Shown piece after piece: positions 28,902-37,176 of a stretch of 64,000 bases of DNA. The notes beneath the pieces were generated by a model. It had not been told where the DNA came from and searched no databases. It saw only the letters and a program-made list of their open reading frames with translations. The position numbers and the translations under genes were made by a program. The stretch's first letter is position 1, and each line of letters opens with the position of its first letter. The stretch spans positions 1,138,501 to 1,202,500 of the forward strand of contig NZ_CP080623.1 in assembly GCF_019599045.1 (NCBI RefSeq), written 5' to 3'. This DNA is from Roseovarius sp. SCSIO 43702 (GTDB taxonomy: Bacteria > Pseudomonadota > Alphaproteobacteria > Rhodobacterales > Rhodobacteraceae).

Positions 28902-29911
28902 CACTCGGCCGCGTCGACGGGGGCGCCGTAACCCAGCGGTTCGGTGGTGTCCTTCTTCTCGGCGGGGGCCTCGCCCTGTTCGGCAAGCCAGCGCTCGGCC
29001 TCGAGCGCGGCCATGCAGCCCATGCCGGCGGAGGTCACGGCCTGGCGATACTTGTGGTCGGTGAGATCGCCCGCGGCGAAGACGCCGGGGATCGAGGTTT
29101 CGGTGCTGTCGGGCTTGGTGACGACATAGCCGCCCATGTGGGTTTCGAGCGTGTCCTTGACCAACTCGTTCGCCGGCGCGTGGCCAATGGCGATGAAGAC
29201 GCCCTTGCACGGGATGTCGGTGATTTCGCCCGTCTCCACGTGCCGGACCTTCACACCCTCGACGCCAAGGGGGTTCTCGGAGCCGTAGACCTCTTCGAGC
29301 TGGTGGAACCAGAGCGGTTCGATCTTGGGATTCTTCTTCAGCCGGTCCTGAAGGATCATCTCGGCGCGCAGTTCGTCGCGGCGGTGGATGAGCGTGACCT
29401 TGGAGGCGAAGTTCGTGAGGAACAGCGCCTCTTCCACGGCGGTGTTGCCGCCGCCCACGACGACGATTTCCTGCCCGCGGTAGAAGAAACCGTCGCAGGT
29501 GGCGCAGGCCGACACGCCGAAGCCCTTGAACTTCTCCTCGCTGGGCAGACCCAGCCACTTGGCCCGCGCGCCGGTGGCGAGGATCACGGCGTCGGCGGTG
29601 TAGATGGTGCCGCTGTCGCCGGTTGCGCGGAAGGGACGCTCCGAGAGGTCGAGATCGGTGATGATGTCGCCCACGATCTCGCAGCCCATCGCCTTGGCAT
29701 GGGCTTCCATCCGCAGCATGAGATCGGGGCCCTGCACCTCGGTGTCGCCCGGCCAGTTCTCGACCTCGGTGGTGGTGGTGAGCTGGCCGCCCGGTTCGAT
29801 TCCCTGCACCAGAAGCGGCGAGAGCATGGCGCGCGAGGCGTAGATGCCCGCGGTATAGCCCGCGGGGCCGGAGCCGATGATGAGAACTCGGGTGTGACGG
29901 GGTTCGGACAT
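28901..29911 (-). CDS. trxB: thioredoxin-disulfide reductase
   Basis: The 336-residue FAD enzyme reduces thioredoxin with NADPH. It has the FAD loop IIGSGPAGYTAG (11-22), the redox-active CATC (C136-C139) and the NADPH loop VVVGGGNTAVEEA. The C-terminal FAD motif GVFAAGDLTDHKYRQAVT is present. There is a C-terminal extension of about 20 residues beyond the usual end, rich in Glu/Lys, common in this family in Rhodobacteraceae. It is divergent from an Lrp-type regulator with 195 bases between starts, an arrangement I have seen repeatedly in this order. Confidence 0.97.
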   Translation of the reverse strand: MSEPRHTRVLIIGSGPAGYTAGIYASRAMLSPLLVQGIEPGGQLTTTTEVENWPGDTEVQGPDLMLRMEAHAKAMGCEIVGDIITDLDLSERPFRATGDSGTIYTADAVILATGARAKWLGLPSEEKFKGFGVSACATCDGFFYRGQEIVVVGGGNTAVEEALFLTNFASKVTLIHRRDELRAEMILQDRLKKNPKIEPLWFHQLEEVYGSENPLGVEGVKVRHVETGEITDIPCKGVFIAIGHAPANELVKDTLETHMGGYVVTKPDSTETSIPGVFAAGDLTDHKYRQAVTSAGMGCMAALEAERWLAEQGEAPAEKKDTTEPLGYGAPVDAAE

Positions 29912-30021
29912 GGGCGCAGCTCCTCGGCCGGTGGATTCGGATGGGTAGGGATATAGTGGTCGGGCGAAGGCCGCGAAACCCCCGAAGACGCAGGGGCAGC
30001 TGCGCGGGGAAGCGGGCGAGA

Positions 30022-30080
30022 CGCAACGATCTTGCGCAGTTTGGAAAGATTATTGCGTGTCCCTGCGGGGTTGATATAAC
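30022..30080 (+). promoter_or_regulatory. candidate promoter and inverted repeat in front of the Lrp gene
   Basis: TTGCGT (30053-30058) and TATAAC (30075-30080) are 16 bases apart and end 27 bases before the ATG. Upstream, CGCAA (30022-30026) and TTGCG (30032-30036) form an inverted repeat with a 5-base spacer, and a third TTGCG half-site overlaps the -35 box. The arrangement suits autoregulation by the Lrp-type protein, but this is inferred. Confidence 0.35.
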
Positions 30081-30106
30081 AATCGTCAAGTTTCCGAGGG
30101 AAGACG

Positions 30107-30607
30107 ATGGCGACGACGCGACTGGATCCGATCGACCGCAAGATATTGGCCGAGTTGCAGGCCGATGGGCGCATGACCAACGTGGAGCTTGCCAAGCGCG
30201 TGGGCATTTCCGCGCCACCCTGCCTGCGGCGTGTGCGCACGTTGGAGGAAGCGGGCTATATCCGCGGCTATCATGCGGAGGTCGACGCGAGCGAACTTGG
30301 CTTCGAGGTCCAGGTCTTCGCGAGCGTCGGTCTCGTGAGCCAGGCGGAGGCCGATCTCAGCGCGTTCGAGGCGCGGTGCCGCGACTGGCCGCTCGTGCGG
30401 GAGTGCCACATGCTGAACGGCGAGGTGGATTTCATCCTCAAATGCGTGGCCCCCGATCTCAGCACCTTCCAGCGGTTCCTCACCGGCGAGTTGACCGCCG
30501 CCGAGAACGTGGCGAGCGTCAAGACGTCGCTCGTGATCCGGTGCGCCAAGGACGAGCCGGGCGTGCCTTTCGAAGTGCTCGAGGAGCGGCTCGCGCGGGA
30601 GGCGTGA
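30107..30607 (+). CDS. Lrp/AsnC family transcriptional regulator
   Basis: The 166-residue protein has an N-terminal winged helix-turn-helix (LDPIDRKILAELQADGRM then NVELAKRVGISAPPCLRRVRTLEEAGYI) and a C-terminal RAM effector domain (about 60-155). Such regulators bind amino acids and act as octamers. The divergent trxB gene is the obvious candidate target. The start ATG at 30107 follows GAGGGAAG at 5-6 bases. Effector and regulon are unknown. Confidence 0.92.
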   Translation: MATTRLDPIDRKILAELQADGRMTNVELAKRVGISAPPCLRRVRTLEEAGYIRGYHAEVDASELGFEVQVFASVGLVSQAEADLSAFEARCRDWPLVRECHMLNGEVDFILKCVAPDLSTFQRFLTGELTAAENVASVKTSLVIRCAKDEPGVPFEVLEERLAREA

Positions 30608-30626
30608 GGCGGGGCCGCGGCGCTTG

Positions 30627-31385
30627 TCAGGCGTGCGCGGCGTCGCGGGTCTGTCGCGGGTGGACGAGACTTCCGAAATCGGCGGGCCGCCGCAGGTGCG
30701 GAAAGAGCGCCATGAATTGCGCGCGCATCTCGTAGCTGAGCGTCGCTTCGAAGCCGGGGCCGGGATGGAAGGTCTCGGCGATGAGACCGCCCACGTTGAT
30801 CGTCGCGTGGCGGTGCAGCAGGACGTGATAGAGGCGCACCGGGCTTGGTGGGCGCAGGGCGATCACGCTCGTGCCGTCACGGAAGGATTGCACGGGGCGC
30901 AGCAGGTTCTCGGTCGCGCCCGAAAGCCGCTGCATCAGGCGCGCGCCGGGTCCGGCAAGCAGATCGGGCATGGGCCGGCCGATGCCGAAAGCGTCGGCCA
31001 TGATGCGGGTGAGCGGGGCGTCGTCCCGCGTCTCGTCGGGCAGGAGCGTCATGGAGCCCACCCAGAGAAGCGGAGAGGGCCCGCGCTCCTCGGTCAGGAG
31101 GCGCATTCCGGGCGTCAGGTCCTCGACCGCGACGGGTCCGGATGACGTGGCGATGAGCGTGCCGCGCGCGAAGGCCGAGAAGGCGGATTGGAAAAGCGGC
31201 AGGTTCGGCGCGGACTGCCGCGCGGTTTCGACCGCGCCGTCGCGGCGCAGCCACGACATTTCGTAGACGCGCCGGCCAAGGCCCATGCGAACGGCGTTCC
31301 TGGGCGTGAGCGGTGCGGGATCGGCAAAACCGCCGCCCGAGCGAGCTACCCGGTCAAGGCCGGTCGCGGAGGGGGTATAGACCAT
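30627..31385 (-). CDS. Hint-domain protein, likely autoprocessing-deficient
   Basis: The 252-residue protein has the Hedgehog/intein (Hint_2) core AFARGTLIATSSGPVAVEDLTPGMRL followed by PLLWVGSM, and a later RLYHVLLHRHATINVGGL segment. Hint domains cleave themselves at a cysteine that immediately opens the domain (usually CF..GT). Here that position reads Ala-Phe, and the nearest upstream residues are Ser and Ala, so the nucleophile appears to be missing. The family is frequent in Rhodobacteraceae, with unknown role. I start at MVYTPSATGL (31385) with AAGGGA 8 bases upstream. Confidence 0.8.
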   Translation of the reverse strand: MVYTPSATGLDRVARSGGGFADPAPLTPRNAVRMGLGRRVYEMSWLRRDGAVETARQSAPNLPLFQSAFSAFARGTLIATSSGPVAVEDLTPGMRLLTEERGPSPLLWVGSMTLLPDETRDDAPLTRIMADAFGIGRPMPDLLAGPGARLMQRLSGATENLLRPVQSFRDGTSVIALRPPSPVRLYHVLLHRHATINVGGLIAETFHPGPGFEATLSYEMRAQFMALFPHLRRPADFGSLVHPRQTRDAAHA

Positions 31386-31724
31386 CGGTGCGTTCCCTTT
31401 GCTGGAACGTCGCAACCGTGTCGGCCCCCACCGACGACGACAGAAGGACATGCCTTTCGTTAAATCAGACGGCGAAAATTTGCCGAAACTGGCCGATTTC
31501 GTCAAATTTCGGGAAGGATTGAAGCCGGTCTGTCGGCAATCGCATCCACCTGGAGGGTTTGTTTTTCGGGTGGCGACAAACCTGCCACATTTCGATTCGG
31601 GGAAGCCAGTGACCCGGCCATGTTGCCGACACGCAAAAGGCCCCTCCGCAGGGAAGGGGCCTTTCGGTAATCGGTAAAATCGGAGGCACTCGTTACGCGA
31701 CAGGCGACGGAGGGCCGGGGCGGA
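31386..31724. other. 339-base gap without a gene
   Basis: This gap lies between the Hint gene start (31385) and the stop of the 47-residue gene (31725). It contains the promoter region of the Hint gene, including a relatively AT-rich stretch (about 31450-31520) with repeated AAATTT and GCCGA words, and the terminator at 31636-31664. I see no further open frame with a ribosome site and no RNA gene. Confidence 0.6.
31636..31664 (-). terminator. rho-independent terminator of the 47-residue gene
   Basis: AAAGGCCCCT (31636-31645) pairs with AGGGGCCTTT (31655-31664). On the minus strand the stem is followed by a TTTTG run. It lies 61 bases past the stop of the small gene. Confidence 0.7.
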
Positions 31725-31868
31725 TCAGGCGGTGCGGGGCAGGGCCAGGCGCATCCGTGCCGAACGCACGGGCTTCACCCGGCGATAGCCGCGCTGAAAG
31801 GGAAGGATGGTTTTCTCGGTCTTGCTGGTCTCGATCACCGATGCCATCCAGCGGGGTTGCTTCTTCAT
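31725..31868 (-). CDS. small basic protein, 47 residues, unknown function
   Basis: The frame starts MKKQPRWMASVIETSKTEK and continues with LPFQRGYRRVKPVR; it is strongly basic with a central hydrophobic LPFQ motif. GAGGA lies 8 bases before the ATG and a clear terminator follows, so it forms a proper single-gene unit. I recall similar short RWM...LPFQRG proteins in Rhodobacteraceae, without known role. Its charge would suit nucleic-acid or membrane binding. The upstream 265 bases carry its promoter. Confidence 0.65.
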   Translation of the reverse strand: MKKQPRWMASVIETSKTEKTILPFQRGYRRVKPVRSARMRLALPRTA

Positions 31869-32133
31869 GTCTCTCTTCCTCTCTCTCGCGGCCCGGTGTC
31901 GCGGGGCCCGGCAATGTCTTCGGTCGGGATGACTATCGCCGGGCAATGGGGCCGGGATTTGGCCGATCGCTAACATTTGCAGAAAATCTTCGGGTCTTTG
32001 CGGGAGTGAAATGTGGCGTGCGGCGCGTGGGGTGAAATCCAGAAAAACAAAGGGTGCGCGGTGCCGTGGCCATGAAGGAGGTGGCCCGGAATGGGGCGAA
32101 ATGTGGCGGCGGCCTGCCCCGATCGCGCCGCAA

Positions 32134-32889
32134 TCAGAGCCGGATGACCGACAGGAGCCTGCCGTAATCGGCCTCGCCCGCATGGGTGGCGCGGCGGTAG
32201 GAGAAGAATCGCTCGGGGTCCGAATAGGTGCAGTGGCCCGTCCACTCCGCATGGCCCACGCCGGCCACGCGCAGCCGCGCGAGGCCGAAGCCCGGCAGGT
32301 CGAACTGCACGCGGTCGCCCTCGCCACCGGCGAAGAAGCGGTGATTGTCGGGATCCTCGGCAAGGAAGTCGTCCATGAAATCCAGTCCCACCTCGTAGGC
32401 GCGCTGGCTGATCGAGGGGCCGATCACGGCGATGATGCGGTCGCGGTCTGCGCCGAGGGCCTCCATCGCCTCGACCGTCGCCTCGAGCACACCGGCCAGC
32501 GTGCCCTTCCAGCCCGCATGGGCCGCGCCGACGACGGCCGCCTCGGGATCGGCGAAGAGCACCGGCTGACAATCCGCCGTGAGGATGCCGAGACCGAGAC
32601 CCGGCGTCGCCGTCACCATCGCGTCGGCGCGGGGCTTTTCCGAGAAGGGTTCCGAGAGCGTCGCCACGTCGGGAGAATGCACCTGGTGGACCGATAGCAG
32701 GTGGTCGGGGTCGAGCCCCATCGCGTCGGCGGCACGGGTGCGGTTGATCGTCACGATCTCGGCCTGATCCGACGAGCCGTGGCCGCAGTTGAGACCCTGG
32801 AAGATGCCCGAGGACGCCCCGCCGCGACGGGTGAAGAAACCGTGGCGCAGGGGCGCGAGGCAATCGGCCGTGATGATCTCGAGCGTCAT
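32134..32889 (-). CDS. pgeF: peptidoglycan editing factor PgeF (laccase-domain, YfiH family)
   Basis: The 251-residue protein has the three metal-site blocks of the family: SVHQVHSPDV (H71), ILTADCQPVLF (C107) and AAHAGWKGT (H124). The family has been described as multicopper-like or purine-nucleoside-acting enzymes, and in E. coli as removing wrongly incorporated L-serine from peptidoglycan precursors. The start MTLEIITADCL at 32889 lies 10 bases after the methyltransferase stop, so pgeF is the last gene of the lgt run. Confidence 0.9.
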   Translation of the reverse strand: MTLEIITADCLAPLRHGFFTRRGGASSGIFQGLNCGHGSSDQAEIVTINRTRAADAMGLDPDHLLSVHQVHSPDVATLSEPFSEKPRADAMVTATPGLGLGILTADCQPVLFADPEAAVVGAAHAGWKGTLAGVLEATVEAMEALGADRDRIIAVIGPSISQRAYEVGLDFMDDFLAEDPDNHRFFAGGEGDRVQFDLPGFGLARLRVAGVGHAEWTGHCTYSDPERFFSYRRATHAGEADYGRLLSVIRL

Positions 32890-32899
32890 CGGAGCCCTT

Positions 32900-33955
32900 T
32901 CACGGGTCGAGACCCGGCGGCGGCGCGGCACCTTCCGGATGGAGGGCCATCACCTTGAACAGCGTCCCCATTTCGTCCGGATGCGTCAAGCGGCGATGTG
33001 CGGCGACGTGGTTCGCGAGCGCATCTCCGTCGAGCGCGCGGGCGAGTGTCTGCGCGCGGGCCGTGATGCCGAGGCGTTCGAGGAAGACGCCTTGCGGCGT
33101 CGGGGCGCTGTGGGCGCAGGGTGCGGCGCGGGCGATCGTCTCGAAGTCCACATGCGCGGTGAGATCGGCGGTGCCGGGCGCCTCGAGCGGATCGGCGCGG
33201 GTGTGGCCGCGCACCGCCTGGAACGTGTCGCCCGTGACGCGCCAGTCGCCGTAGTCGATGACGAGCGCCGCGCCGCCATGGGCCGCGATCCGGTGCCCCA
33301 GCGTTTCGGCGATGGTGGCGGCGGCGGGCGACAGCTGCACCATGTCGCCGGTCGCGGTGTCGCCCAGGCGATGCGCAAGACCGGCGAGCGGGAGCGGCGA
33401 CGACAGCCCGAAGGCGAGCCGGTCGTCGGTGAGGCCGACCACCCGTTCGCGCCATTGCTCCCCGTCGCGGAGCATCTGCCGGACCGGCAGCGCGTCGAAG
33501 AACTCGTTCGCCACGAGAAAGAGCGGCCCCTCGGGGAGGGTCTCGGCGGTGTCGTGATGGGTGACGCCCGGCACCGCCCGCGCCTGCGCGGTGCGAAGGG
33601 TGGGAGAGGCCTCGACCATGTGGAGCCTCGCGGCGTCGTGGAAACCCGGAACGCCCCGCGTGGCGCGCAGCATGTCGGCCATGAGCGTGCCGCGGCCCGG
33701 TCCGAGTTCGGCGAGCGCGAAAGATGCCGGCGCGCCCTGGTCGCGCCAGCATTGCGCGAGGGCGAGGCCCAGGAGCTCGCCGAACATCTGGCTGATCTCG
33801 GGGGCCGTGACGAAATCGCCCGCCGCGCCCAGGGGGTCGCGGGTGGTGTAATAGCCATGCTCGGGATGGAGCAGGCAGAGCGTCATGTAGTCCGCGATCG
33901 TGAGGGGGCCGGTCGCGGCGATCTGCCGTGCGATGATCGAGCGAAGCGCCGTCAT
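32900..33955 (-). CDS. MidA/NDUFAF7-type SAM-dependent methyltransferase
   Basis: The 351-residue protein has the family N-terminus ([24 protein letters not shown] block at about 18-38), [16 protein letters not shown] and the SAM-binding [16 protein letters not shown] (about 83-98), with [13 protein letters not shown] later. The mitochondrial homologue NDUFAF7 methylates an arginine of a complex I subunit during assembly, so a role in NADH dehydrogenase maturation is plausible. Its ATG overlaps the lgt stop (ATGA). Order lgt-midA-pgeF is common in alphaproteobacteria. Confidence 0.88.
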   Translation of the reverse strand: MTALRSIIARQIAATGPLTIADYMTLCLLHPEHGYYTTRDPLGAAGDFVTAPEISQMFGELLGLALAQCWRDQGAPASFALAELGPGRGTLMADMLRATRGVPGFHDAARLHMVEASPTLRTAQARAVPGVTHHDTAETLPEGPLFLVANEFFDALPVRQMLRDGEQWRERVVGLTDDRLAFGLSSPLPLAGLAHRLGDTATGDMVQLSPAAATIAETLGHRIAAHGGAALVIDYGDWRVTGDTFQAVRGHTRADPLEAPGTADLTAHVDFETIARAAPCAHSAPTPQGVFLERLGITARAQTLARALDGDALANHVAAHRRLTHPDEMGTLFKVMALHPEGAAPPPGLDP

Positions 33956-34845
33956 GCCCGCCCGGCGCGGCGCGCGCGCAAGACGAGGAAGAGGCCGAGC
34001 GCGATCATCGGGATCGACAGGATCTGTCCCATGGTCAGCCCGTAGCCCGAGACATGCCAGGCAAGCCCCAGCGGATTGCCGGGCGAGACGAACTGTGCGT
34101 CGGGTTGACGGACGAATTCCACCGCGAAGCGCGCAAGGCCGTAGCCCATGATGAAAAGCCCGGTGATGAGACCCGGATACTTGAACGCGCCGCGGCGCCA
34201 GGCAAGCCACATGAGCAGTGCCAGCAGGAGCGCGCCCTCGAGCAGCGCCTCGTAGAGCTGCGAGGGGTGGCGCGCGCAGAGGCCGGTGACGAGGGGGCAG
34301 TCCTGCGCCGCCGCGCCGGGGAAGATCACGCCCCAGGGCAGGTCGGTCGGACGGCCCCAGAGCTCGGCATTCACGAAATTCGCGAGCCGGCCCAGCAGCA
34401 TCCCCACGGGCGTCACCGCCGCGAGCGCGTCGGCGCCGGTGAGAACGGGGATGTCGTGGCGGCGCCAGTAGATCACGCAGGCCAGCATCACGCCGAGAAA
34501 GCCGCCGTGAAAGGACATGCCGCCCTCCCATACCATGAGGATCTCGGCCGGGTGCGCGAGGTAGTAGGCGGGCTGATAGAACAGCACGTAGCCCAGCCTG
34601 CCGCCCAGGATCACCCCCACGATCACCCAGGTCAGCAGGTCGTCGGCCTGGCCACGGGTCATGGGCGGGGTGTCGTCGGGCCAGAGCTCGGGATGCCGGA
34701 GCGATTTCACCACCAGCCACCAGCCGAGCGCAAGGCTGACGACATAGGCCATCGCGTACCAGCGGAGCGCGAACTCCGTGCCGAAGAGGGAAAACGAGAC
34801 GATCTCGGAGGAGATGTCGGGGAAGGGGATCGCGGCCATAATCAT
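33952..34845 (-). CDS. lgt: prolipoprotein diacylglyceryl transferase
   Basis: The 297-residue inner-membrane enzyme transfers diacylglycerol to the lipobox cysteine of prelipoproteins. It has seven hydrophobic segments, FHGGFLG (H113-G115), and the Lgt signature [21 protein letters not shown] (about 152-172), plus [12 protein letters not shown]. Start choice is between ATG 34845 and 34839; neither has a strong ribosome site. It heads a three-gene run with the MidA-type methyltransferase and pgeF. The L,D-transpeptidase at 51549 is a likely client because it has a lipobox. Confidence 0.96.
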   Translation of the reverse strand: MIMAAIPFPDISSEIVSFSLFGTEFALRWYAMAYVVSLALGWWLVVKSLRHPELWPDDTPPMTRGQADDLLTWVIVGVILGGRLGYVLFYQPAYYLAHPAEILMVWEGGMSFHGGFLGVMLACVIYWRRHDIPVLTGADALAAVTPVGMLLGRLANFVNAELWGRPTDLPWGVIFPGAAAQDCPLVTGLCARHPSQLYEALLEGALLLALLMWLAWRRGAFKYPGLITGLFIMGYGLARFAVEFVRQPDAQFVSPGNPLGLAWHVSGYGLTMGQILSIPMIALGLFLVLRARRAGRA

Positions 34846-34940
34846 GCGGCCCAATGGCCCGGGGGCGCGGGGGAAGTCAAGCTTGTGACGGCGCGCGGGA
34901 GACCCCATATTGACCCAGACCCGCAAACCCGGAGGCGCAT

Positions 34941-35195
34941 ATGCAGACCCGCAACAAGGTACTGGACGATATCTCGCAACTCATGACCAACGCGATGGGC
35001 GTGGCGCAGGGCGCCAAGACCGAGGCGGAGACGGCGATGAAGTCGATGATCGACCGCTGGCTCGCCGATCGCGATTTCGTCACGCGCGAGGAATTCGAGG
35101 CGGTGCGCGCGATGGCGCAGAAGGCGCGCGAGGAGAACGCGGCGCTCATGGCCCGGATCGAGGCGCTGGAAAAGGGCGCGGGCGCGACGAAATGA
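34941..35195 (+). CDS. ubiK: UbiK family accessory factor (BMFP domain)
   Basis: The 84-residue protein starts [18 protein letters not shown] and ends in a coiled coil ([17 protein letters not shown]). This is the layout of UbiK/YqiC, a trimeric factor assisting ubiquinone biosynthesis in E. coli; related BMFP proteins promote membrane fusion in vitro. GGAGG lies 6 bases before the ATG. It is divergent from lgt with 95 bases between starts. Confidence 0.85.
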   Translation: MQTRNKVLDDISQLMTNAMGVAQGAKTEAETAMKSMIDRWLADRDFVTREEFEAVRAMAQKAREENAALMARIEALEKGAGATK

Positions 35196-35207
35196 CGCCC
35201 GCGGGTG

Positions 35208-35891
35208 TCAGCCCGACCGCGGCGTGAGCGCCCCGTGCCAGACGACCTGCCCCAGAAGGCGCAGGTTGTCGAGCTCGGCCCCCGAGAGCATCCGGGGCGA
35301 GGCCGACGGGCCCGGCCCGGAGATCACCATCACGCCGGGCTGAGGCTGGCTCATGAAGTCGAGCGCGACGCGCCCGCCGTCGATATGCGCCCAGAGCGCC
35401 TGTCGGCCGACGCGCCGCGACGACGTGTCCACGAGGCAGAGCGCATCCTGCGGCAGAAGCGGCGAGTGCCGCGCGTCGGGTGCGCGCACGAAGGCCATGC
35501 GTTCGGGATCGAACCCGTTCTCGGCAAGCCATTCACGGGAAAAGGCGATGGGGGCGTGCGATGCGAAATCGCCGCAGGCCGGGTGGAACGGCATCGGCAG
35601 GAAACCCATGCGCAGGGCCTCGGGCCCGGCGGTCTTGGCGTCGGTGCCTTCGCGCGCCTCGGCAAAGCCGCGCGCGGCCCTGTCGGCGCTTTCGGGCATG
35701 ATCATCCGCACGCCGATCTGCATCGCGTCGAGGATGCGCAGGATACGCGACACCTGCATGTCGCGCCCGTCGCGAAGGCTGCGCAACGTGCCCAGATCCA
35801 GCCCCAGCTTGCGCGCGTAACCGCGCAGGCCGTGGCGGGCGATGCCCTCCTCCGCGAGGGCGCGGACAGTATCGAGATCGAAGCGGGTCAC
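35208..35891 (-). CDS. HTH regulator with S24/LexA-like C-terminal domain
   Basis: The 227-residue protein has an N-terminal Cro/C1-type HTH (RGYARKLGLDLGTLRSLRDGRD, about 23-44) and a C-terminal half resembling S24 peptidase-like repressors (ARHSPLLPQDALCLVDTS, then QALWAHIDGGRVALDF). The S24 serine may be present in RHSPLL but I see no matching lysine in the usual place, so self-cleavage is doubtful. I prefer the GTG at 35891; an ATG at 35966 would place the start inside a perfect dyad. That dyad (35950-35970) between this gene and the small plus-strand gene is a natural operator. Confidence 0.75.
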   Translation of the reverse strand: MTRFDLDTVRALAEEGIARHGLRGYARKLGLDLGTLRSLRDGRDMQVSRILRILDAMQIGVRMIMPESADRAARGFAEAREGTDAKTAGPEALRMGFLPMPFHPACGDFASHAPIAFSREWLAENGFDPERMAFVRAPDARHSPLLPQDALCLVDTSSRRVGRQALWAHIDGGRVALDFMSQPQPGVMVISGPGPSASPRMLSGAELDNLRLLGQVVWHGALTPRSG

Positions 35892-35911
35892 GGGTGCGGT
35901 TTTGCATGAAA

Positions 35912-35970
35912 AAACCGTGTTGACTAGACGGTTAAAGTTTCGCACGATGTGCAATGTATTACACATTGCA
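35912..35970. promoter_or_regulatory. operator-like dyads upstream of the S24-type regulator
   Basis: TGCAATGT (35950-35957) and ACATTGCA (35963-35970) form a perfect 8-bp inverted repeat with the spacer ATTAC. Just upstream on the plus strand, AACCGT and ACGGTT form a second inverted repeat flanking TTGACT, a -35-like box. The region is clearly AT-richer than its surroundings and lies between divergent genes. I read it as the divergent promoter/operator controlled by the adjacent HTH protein. Confidence 0.55.
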
Positions 35971-36061
35971 AGAACTTAAGCCTTTTAGTCGAAGTAGTTG
36001 CGAGGAGCTCTCGGAGTGGTTGTCACGGGAAATTCAGGCATTGCATCCCCGGTGCGCCGGC

Positions 36062-36295
36062 ATGTCCATGAGCCATATGTCATCTGACAGCACCGATCCC
36101 TTCGGCGATGTTCGCGCACTCATTCTCAAGGCGCGGCTTTTGCGCAACGTGATCCGGCACGGCAACCAACAGGCTGGACGCGACAACGCGATCCGTGAAT
36201 ATACCCACGCGCTCGACGCGCTTCTCGACCGGCTGGGCGAGATGCACGATCAGGGTCAACTCGACCCGACGACGCCGGACGAGTCGCGCGACTGA
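36062..36295 (+). CDS. small hypothetical protein
   Basis: The 77-residue frame starts MSMSHMSSDSTDPFGDV and is followed by a helical, charged stretch (ALILKARLLRNVIRH and ALDALLDRLGEMHD). Start choice is uncertain: ATGs lie at 36062, 36077 and, further up inside the dyad region, at 35954. No clear ribosome site is visible. It is divergent from the HTH regulator and would be the natural second target of the operator. I do not recognise the family. Confidence 0.5.
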   Translation: MSMSHMSSDSTDPFGDVRALILKARLLRNVIRHGNQQAGRDNAIREYTHALDALLDRLGEMHDQGQLDPTTPDESRD

Positions 36296-36509
36296 ATCCA
36301 CCGGGACTGCTGACCCCAACGCGTTGGTGCGCAATTCGCGTCATCCACAACTTATTGCGGTTATCCACAACAAATCGCTTTACAGGGCCTCTGACCTGCC
36401 TCACCATATCTGGTAAGGGCAGGCGGATCAGCCCCTGTCCGTAGAGCAGGCACCTAGCGCTTGGGGCGCGGCCTTACCCCGGCGCTAACAACGATAACGA
36501 GGTGGCGCC
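36296..36509 (+). promoter_or_regulatory. structured intergenic region with DnaA-box-like sites before the YbjN gene
   Basis: In 214 bases I find: a 12-bp palindrome CCAACGCGTTGG (36316-36327); TCATCCACA (36341-36349) and TTATCCACA (36361-36369), a near and a perfect DnaA box in the same orientation 20 bases apart; a hairpin with CCTGCC/GGCAGG (36395-36400, 36418-36423) and inner ACCA/TGGT; and a second hairpin TAGCGC/GCGCTA (36455-36460, 36482-36487) with inner GGGG/CCCC, ending 22 bases before the YbjN ATG. It could be a DnaA-controlled promoter with a structured leader, or a small RNA. Confidence 0.45.
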
Positions 36510-37010
36510 ATGGCATTATCCGAGCAGTTCCTGACCGAAGATCTTCACCCCATCGACCTCGTCGAGCATATCGCGGCGCATCACGACTGGGATTTCGACC
36601 GCATCGGCGACGACCAGATCGCCATGGCCGTGGAAGGCCAGTGGCGGACCTATTCGATCACGCTGGCCTGGTCGGGATATGACGAGACGCTGCGCCTTGT
36701 GTGCACGTTCGAGATGGATCCCCCGGAAGAAAAGCTCGGTGATCTCTACCATACGCTCAACGAGGTTAACGATCAGTGTTGGGCCGGCGCGTTCACCTAT
36801 TGGGCCGACCAGAAGCTGATGGTCTATCGCTATGGCCTGCTGATGACCGGCGGACAGGAGGTGGGGGCCGAGCAGCTTGACACCCTGATCCGGGCCGCCG
36901 TGCTGAGTGCCGAGCGTTTCTACCCGGCCTTCCAGCTTGTCGTCTGGGGCGGGCGCACGCCGGAAGAGGCGATGCAGGTGGCCATCGCGGAAGCCTACGG
37001 GCGGGCGTGA
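36510..37010 (+). CDS. YbjN domain-containing protein
   Basis: The 166-residue protein has the YbjN (type III secretion chaperone-like) fold pattern: HPIDLVEHIAAHHDWDFDRIGDDQIAMAVEG-like N-terminus (residues about 12-43), LVCTFEMDPPEEKLGDLYHTLNEVNDQCWAGAF in the middle and an acidic helix at the end. YbjN influences motility and stress phenotypes in E. coli, but its mechanism is unknown. GAGGTGG lies 5 bases before the ATG. It has a long structured upstream region of its own and precedes proC by 166 bases. Confidence 0.85.
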   Translation: MALSEQFLTEDLHPIDLVEHIAAHHDWDFDRIGDDQIAMAVEGQWRTYSITLAWSGYDETLRLVCTFEMDPPEEKLGDLYHTLNEVNDQCWAGAFTYWADQKLMVYRYGLLMTGGQEVGAEQLDTLIRAAVLSAERFYPAFQLVVWGGRTPEEAMQVAIAEAYGRA

Positions 37011-37176
37011 GCCGAACACGTCCGTTCTCGACGCCGCACCGCGTCACCATCGTCCGCCATATCCTGTCCAGCTTTCACGGCTGGCGGATCGCGGAGCCGA
37101 GTTCGCAAACGGATTGTCCTCATGGTCTTGAGATCGTAGCACTTGGGACGGGATGCGAAGAGGACCGGAGGTGCAT

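Noticed and set aside
36341..36369. Chromosomal origin because of two DnaA-box-like sites
   Set aside because: Only one perfect box, no AT-rich unwinding region and none of the usual alphaproteobacterial origin neighbours (hemE, rho and others).
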